From assembly GCA_965229685.1 (NCBI GenBank), contig OZ245920.1:3720001-3784000 (forward strand): a stretch of 64,000 bases of DNA, in the 5' to 3' direction. Source of the DNA: Pacificispira sp033344895 (GTDB taxonomy: Bacteria > Pseudomonadota > Alphaproteobacteria > UBA8366 > Aestuariispiraceae). Within the stretch, counting starts at the first letter, position 1; every line of letters starts with the position of its first letter. The position numbers and the translations under genes are program-made. A model generated the notes under the pieces. The model worked only from the letters and a program-made list of their open reading frames with translations, was not told the origin of the DNA and made no database searches. Of this stretch, positions 51,300-58,845 are shown piece after piece.

Positions 51300-52264
51300 T
51301 CGTTGACCCCGTTTCCGGCCCCGGGGCGCAGGAAGGGAATGCTGACATCCTGGTCCGGAACGACCATGATCGACACGGCCTTTTCGCCGTTCGCGGCATC
51401 GTAAGGCAGAACTAGGCGCTGGTACGACACCCAGTCCGGCTCGGCCTCATCAACGGCGAACAGCGCGCGGACATGCCCGTAATGGGGCTTGCCGGTCCGA
51501 ATTGCCTCGAAATACGGCTCGGAGACGACCTGTTCGAACTCGACATCGGAATGGCCGTGGGTCGACAAGGTCCCGATCACGTCCCGAGCCCATTCCTTGC
51601 CCAGATAGGACACCATATGGGCCTTCCGCCCGACCGCGCGGTAGAACAGGCTTCCCGGGGCGTTGGATTCGGAGAGCATCAGCGAATAGGGCGCCATGTC
51701 CCGATAGGGACTGTCGAAATGTTCCAGCCTCCCCGGGCGGCTGGCCTTCCAGCGCTCATAGGCGAGTTTGATCAGGGGCTTTGCCCCTTTCAGGTCGTTC
51801 AGGGAATGGGCCTCATAGGCGATCATAGTGCGTGGCGTTTCGCCCCGGAAATCGTCCAGCTCGGCGATCCTCCGCGCTGCCGCGTGGGGATTGTGGAAGC
51901 TTTCCGTCGCCCAGCCTCCATAGCGGAATCTCAGTTCCACCCGACCGCCGAGATCCATGCCGTCGATCGAACGCATGACCGACCGAACGGCGCCGGGCTC
52001 CGCATTCTGGATGTCCCATTCGACACCGACGCCGCCACGAATACGTTCGACCCGCACCATACCGAGGCGCCGCATGGCAAGTCGGGATCCATTGCCGCCC
52101 CTGGGAAAGGGATCGCCTTCCCCGTCATAACCGGTGCGCGGGTGATCGTTTGCCGAGGCACGGTATGCCCTGAACGCGCCGGCGTCGTCGACCCACCATC
52201 CGACATTCCGGACGGGGTCCCGAAGATCCGAAAACTTTCGTAGAACGCCTCGCGCCAACAGCAC
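51296..52264 (-). CDS. Uncharacterised protein with PAS_5-like C-terminal domain
   Basis: 322 residues, no signal or membrane segment. The C-terminal part (about 170-315; SPYRDMAPYSLMLSESNAPG, FYRAVGRKAHMVSYLGKEWAR, PDWVSYQRLVLPYDAANGEK) resembles the PAS_5 domain common in Rhodospirillales, a possible small-ligand sensor. The N-terminal half is not recognised. I chose GTG 52264 because GGGAGG lies 5-6 bases upstream; the longer frame would start at a TTG without a site. Confidence 0.6.
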   Translation of the reverse strand: MLLARGVLRKFSDLRDPVRNVGWWVDDAGAFRAYRASANDHPRTGYDGEGDPFPRGGNGSRLAMRRLGMVRVERIRGGVGVEWDIQNAEPGAVRSVMRSIDGMDLGGRVELRFRYGGWATESFHNPHAAARRIAELDDFRGETPRTMIAYEAHSLNDLKGAKPLIKLAYERWKASRPGRLEHFDSPYRDMAPYSLMLSESNAPGSLFYRAVGRKAHMVSYLGKEWARDVIGTLSTHGHSDVEFEQVVSEPYFEAIRTGKPHYGHVRALFAVDEAEPDWVSYQRLVLPYDAANGEKAVSIMVVPDQDVSIPFLRPGAGNGVND

Positions 52265-52324
52265 GATACCCTCCCGTAAGCACAATGTACGAATATCCGG
52301 CCGCCCAACCGGATATCCGAGATG

Positions 52325-52675
52325 TCAGCCCGCCGAGGAGCAGGCCTTGATCAGGTTCAACACCTGATTCCGAACGCCTTCGTCTTCAATTGCATCGATC
52401 TGCTTCGCCATATGGATGGTCCGGCGCGGCAGCAGGTTCTCATTGACGTCCGCGTCATACTCCATGCCTTCGAAGAAGAAGCTGACGGGAACTTCCAACG
52501 CATTCGCGAGCGCCCAAAGCCGACTGGAGCCGATGCGGTTCGCGCCTTTCTCATATTTCTGGACCTGCTGAAAACTGATCCCCAGCAGATTGCCGAGCTT
52601 TTCCTGGCTCAGCCCTTTCGCGGCGCGGGCTTCCCGCACGCGACGTCCGACATGCGTGTCGATGGGATGAGGCAT
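52325..52675 (-). CDS. XRE-family transcriptional regulator
   Basis: 116 residues. Residues 8-62 are a Cro/CI-type helix-turn-helix (HVGRRVREARAAKGLSQEKL, LLGISFQQVQKYEKGANRIG, LWALANALEVPVSFFFEG). The C-terminal 45 residues are a short helical tail typical of alphaproteobacterial XRE regulators of the PraR-like group. ATG 52675 has AAGGA 7 bases upstream. The 299 bases before it (52676-52974) contain its promoter and that of the divergent J-domain gene; AT-rich sequence near 52760-52770 is the likeliest place, and I see no other gene there. Confidence 0.87.
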   Translation of the reverse strand: MPHPIDTHVGRRVREARAAKGLSQEKLGNLLGISFQQVQKYEKGANRIGSSRLWALANALEVPVSFFFEGMEYDADVNENLLPRRTIHMAKQIDAIEDEGVRNQVLNLIKACSSAG

Positions 52676-52974
52676 AACAAAGTCCTTTCCGTTAAACGTT
52701 CCGCATTTCGCGGAATTCTGATCGCCCCCACAGCAATTCAGGTCGGTCACGCCAGTCGCACTTATTAGAATATCGCTCCAAACCTCTCGTTCCACAAGAT
52801 TCTCGCAGAATCCGACAGGAAGGCCCCCGGCGATTGCAGCGGCTGTTTTCAACACGATAGCACGTTGTAGCGTGCGCAGTGTCCCGACCACGGTCCGACC
52901 CAGGATGGACAGAGGGAGGGGACTCCCGGATAACAGTCCAAACGGGTTTCACGCGTCCGGATAAAGCTGGTGAT

Positions 52975-53655
52975 ATGAACGAGTCAACACGCACGGGTCA
53001 CAAGCAGTCCTATTCCATTCCCTGCGCCTCGTCCTTTCGGGACAGGGTTCTGGCAATGGCGGAAGCGCGGGGCGTCAATGCGGCCGATCTGGCCCGTTCG
53101 ATCATTCTGATCCTGCCGCGCGACGCCATCGAGGCAGCACCGGATCCCGGGGATCCGGATCGCGAAGACCGCGAGACGATTACCCTGAAATCCGGCCCCG
53201 ACGAAGGAAAACCCTGGAAACGCAAACCCCGGCTGCAGGTCCGCCTGCCCGCAGGTTACGACCCGATCCTGCTGCGCAAGGCACTGGGCCTCGCGCTGAG
53301 CCTGGACCAGGGCGAGCAGCGTCTGACACTGGAATCGGCAAGGAATCCGACGCGAGAGGTGGAGGCCGCCAGGATAAAGGCGGAGGCGGCCCAGGCCCAT
53401 GAGAAGGCGGCGCGCCTGATGGCGGCGGTCCAGGTTCTTGCCGGTGAGCGGCTGCCACATGCCGTCCGGACCCGCGACGAGGCTCTGTTTGTCCTCGGCT
53501 TTCCGCCGGGCGCCCGCCCGGACGCCTCCGCTATCAAATCCCGCTATCGGCAGCTTGCGACCGTGCATCATCCGGACAGCGACACCGGCGACACCAGCCG
53601 GATGGCACAGCTGAATCAGGCCATGAGTTTCATGAGAGGATATATCAAAAATTAG
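52975..53655 (+). CDS. Atypical protein with C-terminal J domain
   Basis: 226 residues. The C-terminal 60 residues form a J domain with ALFVLGFPPGARPDASAIKS, YRQLATVHHPDSDTG (HPD at 199-201) and NQAMSFMRGYI. The N-terminal part (about 18-48, FRDRVLAMAEARGVNAADLA, RSIILILP) looks like a small DNA- or protein-binding helical motif, and a charged, coiled region follows (120-155). It would recruit DnaK to a specific client. The ATG at 52975 is chosen as the first ATG that keeps the conserved part; TTG and GTG starts upstream are possible. Confidence 0.72.
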   Translation: MNESTRTGHKQSYSIPCASSFRDRVLAMAEARGVNAADLARSIILILPRDAIEAAPDPGDPDREDRETITLKSGPDEGKPWKRKPRLQVRLPAGYDPILLRKALGLALSLDQGEQRLTLESARNPTREVEAARIKAEAAQAHEKAARLMAAVQVLAGERLPHAVRTRDEALFVLGFPPGARPDASAIKSRYRQLATVHHPDSDTGDTSRMAQLNQAMSFMRGYIKN

Positions 53656-53685
53656 TTTTTCTGATTTTTATAAGTTAAATTTTTC

Positions 53686-53714
53686 TTGACCTTTCAGGCT
53701 GGTGGTTCATTAAT
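53686..53714 (+). promoter_or_regulatory. Sigma-70 promoter for the XRE-prephenate dehydratase gene, predicting a leaderless mRNA
   Basis: TTGACC at 53686-53691, a 17-base spacer and ATTAAT at 53709-53714 make a near-consensus promoter. Transcription would start about 6-8 bases after the -10 box, at or just before the ATG at 53723. There is no Shine-Dalgarno sequence before that ATG, which fits leaderless translation. The upstream 35 bases are strongly AT-rich (UP-element-like). Confidence 0.65.
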
Positions 53715-53722
53715 CCGCGCCC

Positions 53723-54850
53723 ATGAACCTGTCTCGCAGAATAAAGGATGCCCGCACCGCCGCGGGACTAAGCCAGAAGGATCTGGCCGACCGACTAGGG
53801 GTCACCCAGTCGACCATCGCCTTGTGGGAGACGGGTAAAACCGCGCCGCGTCGCGCGCTGATGCCGAAACTGGCCGCCGCCCTGAAAGTGACGTCGGCCT
53901 TTATCGAGCATGGCATGCACGCGGCATCCGCGCCCGCGCAATACGCCGCCCCGCGCCGTATGGGCCAAGTCAGTCAGGACCGTGAAGCCATGATCGTGAA
54001 CCCCGCGACCGAAAACCCCGTCATCGCCTTCCAGGGCGTCCCCGGCGCCTTCTCCCATCTGGCCTGCCGGGCAGCCTTTCCGGCAATGGAGCCGATGTCC
54101 TGCGCCTCTTTCGAGGATGCCTTTGCGGCGGTGGAGGAAGGTCGCGCCGGTCTGGCGATGATTCCGATCGAAAACTCGCTGGGCGGCCGGGTCGCGGACA
54201 TTCATCACCTGCTGCCGGAATCGAACCTGTTCATCGTCGCCGAGCATTTCCAGCCGGTGCACCATTACCTGCTGGGTCCGAAGGGCGCGACGCTGGAGAC
54301 GGTGAAGGAAGCACGCAGCCACCAGCAGGCGCTGGCACAGTGCCGCAACACGCTACGTGAATTGAAGATCAAGCCCGTCGCGGCCGCCGACACCGCCGGG
54401 GCCGCCATGATGGTCGCGGAGCTTAACGATCCGACCATCGCCGCCGTCGCCTCCTCCCTGGCGGCGGAAACATACGGCCTGGAAGTCCTGCGCCCGCGTA
54501 TCGAGGACCGGATCGGCAATGTCACCCGCTTCGTCGTCATGTCACGAACGCGGATCGAACCGGACCCGCGCTCAGGCCCCTGCCTGAGCAGCTTCGTCTT
54601 CACCGTCCGCAGCGTGCCCGCCGCGCTCTACAAGGCGATGGGCGGCTTCGCGACCAACGGCGTCAACATGATCAAGCTGGAAAGCTATATCAGCGTCGGC
54701 GACGATTCCCGCGCCCGCTTCTATGCCGAGATCGAGGGTCATCCGGCCGAGAAGGCCGTCGACCGCGCCATGGAGGAACTGCAGTTCTTCACCAACAATG
54801 TGAAACTGCTGGGCGTCTATCCCCAGGCGGAGTTCCGTCAGGACGAGTAG
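53723..54850 (+). CDS. pheA: XRE DNA-binding domain fused to prephenate dehydratase with ACT domain
   Basis: 375 residues in one uninterrupted frame. Residues 3-62 are a complete XRE helix-turn-helix (RTAAGLSQKDLADRLGVTQS, TIALWETGKTAPRRALMPKL). After a linker (63-98), residues 100-275 are prephenate dehydratase: FQGVPGAFSHLA, PIENSLGGRV, and the catalytic NVTRFVV (T268, R269, F270). Residues 288-365 are an ACT domain, with KLESYISVG in the phenylalanine-binding position and YAEIEGHP, as in other alphaproteobacteria. The enzyme converts prephenate to phenylpyruvate for phenylalanine synthesis. The added DNA-binding domain suggests direct feedback on transcription; usual enzymes are about 280-290 residues without it. 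An internal start near 53990 could also give a plain enzyme. Confidence 0.88.
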   Translation: MNLSRRIKDARTAAGLSQKDLADRLGVTQSTIALWETGKTAPRRALMPKLAAALKVTSAFIEHGMHAASAPAQYAAPRRMGQVSQDREAMIVNPATENPVIAFQGVPGAFSHLACRAAFPAMEPMSCASFEDAFAAVEEGRAGLAMIPIENSLGGRVADIHHLLPESNLFIVAEHFQPVHHYLLGPKGATLETVKEARSHQQALAQCRNTLRELKIKPVAAADTAGAAMMVAELNDPTIAAVASSLAAETYGLEVLRPRIEDRIGNVTRFVVMSRTRIEPDPRSGPCLSSFVFTVRSVPAALYKAMGGFATNGVNMIKLESYISVGDDSRARFYAEIEGHPAEKAVDRAMEELQFFTNNVKLLGVYPQAEFRQDE

Positions 54851-54897
54851 AATATCGGGCACATAACTGCGCCATCCCGGATCGATCCAACGGTCTC

Positions 54898-55040
54898 GTG
54901 CTCCTGCGAAAGCAGGAGCCTACGAGGGGCAGGCGCCGGAGCGAATACGACGAAGATTCCTGCTTCCGCAGGAATACGGGAGTGAGAGGACCGTAACGAT
55001 CCGGCATCCCCATCGCCGTGCTCCTGCGAAAGCAGGAGCC
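54898..55040. repeat. REP-like cluster of three GC-rich hairpins
   Basis: GCTCCTGC-GAAA-GCAGGAGC occurs at 54900-54919 and again at 55020-55039, exactly 120 bases apart, each as part of a 23-base identical block. Between them, ATTCCTGC-TTCC-GCAGGAAT at 54956-54975 is a related hairpin in the opposite orientation. This resembles bacterial interspersed REP elements. The cluster fills most of the 229-base gap between pheA and nudC (convergent) and may also serve as terminator or mRNA stabiliser. Confidence 0.75.
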
Positions 55041-55079
55041 ATCGCGAATGGGCATCATGCGAACACAATGCTCGAGGCT

Positions 55080-56009
55080 TTAGCCCGCCGCCAGCCAATC
55101 CTGGATCAGGCGATAGGCGATGGAATCGCGGCGCGGCAGGGCGAAACTATCGTCTTCGGGGCTGTTCGCCACCTCGTCGCGGGTGACCCATCGGGCGGAT
55201 TCCAGCTCGTCCAGGTCGACCTTAATGTCGGTCGCCGTCGCGCGCGCACTGAATCCCAGCATGATGGAGGACGGAAAGGGCCAGGGCTGGCTGGAATTGT
55301 ACGTGACATCCGCGACCGGCAGACCGACCTCCTCCATCACCTCGCGGGCGACGGCGTCTTCCAGGCTCTCTCCGGGTTCCACGAAACCGGCCAGCACCGA
55401 ACAGCGGCCCGGCGGCCAGTCGGCCTGCCGGCCCAGCACGATCCGGTCGGCGCCGTCATGCACCAGCATGATCACCGCCGGGTCGGTGCGCGGAAAATGC
55501 ACCGCGCCGCAGCTTTCATTGGTGCATTTGCGCTCATGCCCGCCGCGCGCCGGACGGGTGCTGGCCCCGCAGACGCCGCAATAGCGGTGACGCTGGTTCC
55601 AGTGCACAAGCCCGCGCGCATAGGCCAGGATCGATCCTTCGTCCTCAGCCAGCAGCGGCCCGACCTTGCGCAGATCCTCAAAGGCCGCGTCCTCGGCCAG
55701 AAGCGGCGGCTCCTCATGTTCCGACAGGTCGACGGCAAAATGCGGTGCCCCCTGAGGGTCGAACCCCAGAAAGACCGTTTCCTCGACGATCGACAGGATC
55801 TCGGTATGTGCGGCAGCGGGGCGCAGGCTGGACATCTGCTCCCCCATGACAACCAGGCTGCGGCCGCGCCAAACCGGTACAAGCCGTGCCGCGTCGTGTC
55901 GCAAGGCCGCCGCCAGGCCCTCGGCATCCATGCGCAGCTTGTCGGCCCGGTCCAGCGGACCGGAGGCATAGACGTTCGGCGGATGACGGTGATGCGGAAC
56001 ACGCTTCAT
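55080..56009 (-). CDS. nudC: NAD+ diphosphatase / RNA deNADding Nudix hydrolase
   Basis: 309 residues. A zinc ribbon (YCGVCGAST...KCTNESCG, about 142-163) precedes the Nudix box GFVEPGESLEDAVAREVMEE and the family-specific SQPWPFPSSIMLGF motif that distinguishes NudC from other Nudix enzymes. It hydrolyses NAD(H) to NMN(H) and AMP and can remove NAD caps from RNA. The start is ATG 56009. Confidence 0.95.
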   Translation of the reverse strand: MKRVPHHRHPPNVYASGPLDRADKLRMDAEGLAAALRHDAARLVPVWRGRSLVVMGEQMSSLRPAAAHTEILSIVEETVFLGFDPQGAPHFAVDLSEHEEPPLLAEDAAFEDLRKVGPLLAEDEGSILAYARGLVHWNQRHRYCGVCGASTRPARGGHERKCTNESCGAVHFPRTDPAVIMLVHDGADRIVLGRQADWPPGRCSVLAGFVEPGESLEDAVAREVMEEVGLPVADVTYNSSQPWPFPSSIMLGFSARATATDIKVDLDELESARWVTRDEVANSPEDDSFALPRRDSIAYRLIQDWLAAG

Positions 56010-56185
56010 GACGACGCGAGAGTGGCACGCGTCGCCAAGGGCATCAACGCCGGAAAGCGGCGACGGATTTCGCCCTCCCTTGCGTCAAAACATGTGCAAC
56101 GGCAAGATTCCGGGAAAAGCTGCCCGGTCCTGTCATAGCCCGTGCCGGTAACGCAGCCATGCGGACGCAAACGGGAGAGAGTGCC

Positions 56186-57199
56186 ATGGGTCATCGACAC
56201 AGTTTCCGGGCCGGACCGGCCGTCTTCGCCATCGGGCTGGCCGCCCTGACGGCCTGCTCCGCGCAGGCGGAGCCGGTCCTTTCAGAGGTGGCCTTCGCTC
56301 AATCCTCCCCGCCGATGACGCAGGTCGATGCAGAGTCGATTCCGGTCCTGATCCTGGGGGACGATTCCGAGAAAGGGTCGATCAAGCGGTCGTCCGGTCT
56401 CTATCGGGAGGTCTCCGTAGCATTGCAGACGCAGCTCTCCCGCCACGGCTTTCATGTCGTCGATGCGGAATCCGCCGGCGCGCGGATCGGCTTCGATTTC
56501 CCGGACCGAATGGACCGGACGGACCTGTTCGACCTGTTCCGCGGCATCGACGGCGCCGGTCTGGCCAGCATGGATGTCAGGGCACTGATCCTGTTCCGCG
56601 TCCATGCCTCGGTAAAGCAGCAGGAATACGGCAGCCGCATTCAGACCCGCGTGACGGGCGAGATCTTCGACGGTGAGACCAACCGGATCATCAACAGCTT
56701 TGCCTTGCCGCCGGAGGCCTATCCCGGCCCCGCCGACTGTCTGGACAATCTGACCGATTGCGTCGACATGACGATCCGCCCGCGGGCTGGAGACATCGCC
56801 GCCAATCTGGGTGACGTCCTGTCCTACCAATTGGCGGCATACGCACCCCCGAAACTGGCCGCGACCGACATTCCGGACGACATGATCGGCGCGGGCAGCC
56901 AGCTGTGTGCCCAGCCGCGCAGCATCTTCACGGTGGAACTGCGCCAGTTCACCACCGATGAGGCGCGGTCGATCACCCGCGTGATGGACGAGGAATTTCC
57001 CTGCCGCATCGCCATCGACCTGATGACGGGCAGCAATACCGCGGTGCGCCGCTACAAATACGTGACGGTCGCCAAACGCGACAAGATCGAGGAATGGATG
57101 CATATCCTGCTGCGCGACATGGGCTACGACACCGACGGTCCGGTGCGGATCAGCCTTCATTCCGGCAACATCCTGCGGGTCGACAAGATCGTACCGTGA
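56186..57199 (+). CDS. Putative lipoprotein of unknown function
   Basis: 337 residues. The signal peptide ends in a good lipobox (LTAC), so it is probably a lipoprotein. The remaining domain (SIPVLILGDDSEKG, REVSVALQTQLSRHGFHVVD, VTGEIFDGETNRIINSFALP) resembles proteins that build on a curli/TolB-like N-terminal fold, but I cannot name a family. The C-terminal 80 residues (FTVELRQFTTDEARSITRVM, PVRISLHSGNILRVDKI) look like a separate small alpha/beta domain. ATG 56186 has GGGAGAG upstream; ATG 56159 is an alternative. Confidence 0.65.
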   Translation: MGHRHSFRAGPAVFAIGLAALTACSAQAEPVLSEVAFAQSSPPMTQVDAESIPVLILGDDSEKGSIKRSSGLYREVSVALQTQLSRHGFHVVDAESAGARIGFDFPDRMDRTDLFDLFRGIDGAGLASMDVRALILFRVHASVKQQEYGSRIQTRVTGEIFDGETNRIINSFALPPEAYPGPADCLDNLTDCVDMTIRPRAGDIAANLGDVLSYQLAAYAPPKLAATDIPDDMIGAGSQLCAQPRSIFTVELRQFTTDEARSITRVMDEEFPCRIAIDLMTGSNTAVRRYKYVTVAKRDKIEEWMHILLRDMGYDTDGPVRISLHSGNILRVDKIVP

Positions 57200-57274
57200 T
57201 CCGGGCCCCGGCACGGCAGCATGCCCGCTGACACATCCGGGTAGAGCCGTGTCACCACTTTTTTGCACCGCAAC

Positions 57275-58183
57275 ATGTTGCGCGGCAGCACAGGTTCGGT
57301 CTACCGTTTCCGGATGGATGGAGACAGGGCCCTCGCTACATTGACCACCGCGCCGCGCCACCAGCGCGCCAGGGGTCGCGCCCTCGTCAGCTTCCGGAAG
57401 GACCCATCGCGAAACGGGACACATCTGTCCGACCTGTTCCAAAGCCATCCGATGCGGGTGCTGTTCCCGCGGCCGGCCAGGGGCGACCCGATCACGGCGG
57501 TTCTGACGACCGTGTCTGGCGGCATTGCCGGGGGTGATCAGGTCAATATCGAGATAGTCGGCGAAGACGGCACCGATTCCTTGGTCATGGCGCAGGCGGC
57601 CGAAAAGATTTATCGCGCCCCGGACCCGGCGGCGGCGCGTATCGACTTCACCCTCCGCGCAGGCGACGGGGCCGCGTTGGAATATATCCCGCAGGAAACC
57701 ATCCTGTTCGATGGCGCGCGCCTGCAGCGCAACACGGTGCTGGAGCTTGCGGTCCCGTCCGCCCATGTCCTGGCCGGGGAGATTGCCGTTCTGGGCCGCG
57801 GCGCGATGGGAGAGGTGCTGCGTGACGGCACTTTCCGGGAGACCTGGCGTGTCCGGATCGGTGGGCGCACGGTCTGGCGCGACGCATTCGACCTGACGCA
57901 GGCCGCCCGTGACAGCCGTTTCGGTCTGAACGGAGCGACCGCCCTCGGCACAGTTGTCTGCGCCGCCGCCGATCCCTCCACGCTTCGCGATAAGGTTCGG
58001 GCCGTGCTCCCGGGGGACGGGCCGGTCGCGGCGACGGCGGGATGTGTCGGGCCCTTGCTGCTGGTGCGGTTCCTGAGCCGCGACCCTGCGGCCCTGCGCG
58101 CGGCCTATTTCGATGTCTGGGCGCAGCTGCGCGGGGCCGCCCTGAACAGACCGGCCAAACTGCCGGCACTGATCCATTGTTGA
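57275..58183 (+). CDS. ureD: Urease accessory protein UreD
   Basis: 302 residues. LFPRPARGDPITAVLTTVSGGIAGGDQVNI, MAQAAEKIYRAPDP and LEYIPQETILFDGARLQ are typical of UreD, which with UreF and UreG loads nickel into apo-urease. It opens a ureDABCEFG cluster. The start is uncertain: ATG 57275 is used, but TTG 57263 and ATG 57314 are in frame, and none has a clear ribosome binding site. Confidence 0.93.
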   Translation: MLRGSTGSVYRFRMDGDRALATLTTAPRHQRARGRALVSFRKDPSRNGTHLSDLFQSHPMRVLFPRPARGDPITAVLTTVSGGIAGGDQVNIEIVGEDGTDSLVMAQAAEKIYRAPDPAAARIDFTLRAGDGAALEYIPQETILFDGARLQRNTVLELAVPSAHVLAGEIAVLGRGAMGEVLRDGTFRETWRVRIGGRTVWRDAFDLTQAARDSRFGLNGATALGTVVCAAADPSTLRDKVRAVLPGDGPVAATAGCVGPLLLVRFLSRDPAALRAAYFDVWAQLRGAALNRPAKLPALIHC

Positions 58184-58208
58184 CGGGAAAGAGGAGGGGC
58201 GCGGCACC

Positions 58209-58511
58209 ATGCATCTGACACCGCGAGAGAAGGACAAGTTGCTGGTCGCGATGGCCGCCGAGGTGGCCCGCAAGCGTCTGGCCAGAGGGGTGAAGCTGAA
58301 TTACCCGGAAGCGATCGCGCTGATCACCGATCATGTGGTGGAAGGCGCCCGCGACGGCCGAAGCGTCGCCGAGCTGATGCAGGAAGGCGCAAAGGTTCTG
58401 GGCCGCGACCAGGTCATGGACGGCATCGCCGAGATGATCCACGAGGTCCAGGTCGAAGCCACCTTCCCCGACGGCACCAAGCTGGTGACCGTCCACACCC
58501 CGATCCGCTGA
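58209..58511 (+). CDS. ureA: Urease gamma subunit
   Basis: 100 residues, the standard length. MHLTPREKDKLLVAMAAEVA, LNYPEAIALITDHVVEGARDGR and TKLVTVHTPI match UreA. It forms the urease trimer with UreB and UreC, hydrolysing urea to ammonia and carbamate. It lies 25 bases after ureD and 13 before ureB. Confidence 0.97.
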   Translation: MHLTPREKDKLLVAMAAEVARKRLARGVKLNYPEAIALITDHVVEGARDGRSVAELMQEGAKVLGRDQVMDGIAEMIHEVQVEATFPDGTKLVTVHTPIR

Positions 58512-58524
58512 CGGGAGGCCGACG

Positions 58525-58842
58525 ATGATCCCTGGAGAGATCCTGTGCGCCGAAGGCGAGATTGAACTGAATGCAGGGCGGCGCACGGTGACCGTCACCG
58601 TATCCAACACCGGCGACCGACCGGTGCAGGTCGGGTCCCATTATCATTTCGCGGAAACGAATGCGGCCCTGGACTTCGACCGGGCAGCCGCACGCGGCTG
58701 CCGGCTGGACATTCCCGCGGGAACGGCCGTGCGTTTCGAGCCGGGACAGAGCCGGACCGTGACGCTGATCGACTATGCCGGGGACCGCAGGGTCGTCGGC
58801 TTCAATGCGGCCGTTCAGGGGCCGCTGGATGAGGGGAGTTGA
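58525..58842 (+). CDS. ureB: Urease beta subunit
   Basis: 105 residues. MIPGEILCAEGEIELNAGR, VSNTGDRPVQVGSHYHFAET, and GTAVRFEPGQSRTV are characteristic of UreB. It is a separate subunit, not fused to UreA as in some organisms. Three bases separate it from ureC, with GGGGAG near its end serving ureC. Confidence 0.97.
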   Translation: MIPGEILCAEGEIELNAGRRTVTVTVSNTGDRPVQVGSHYHFAETNAALDFDRAAARGCRLDIPAGTAVRFEPGQSRTVTLIDYAGDRRVVGFNAAVQGPLDEGS

Positions 58843-58845
58843 ACC

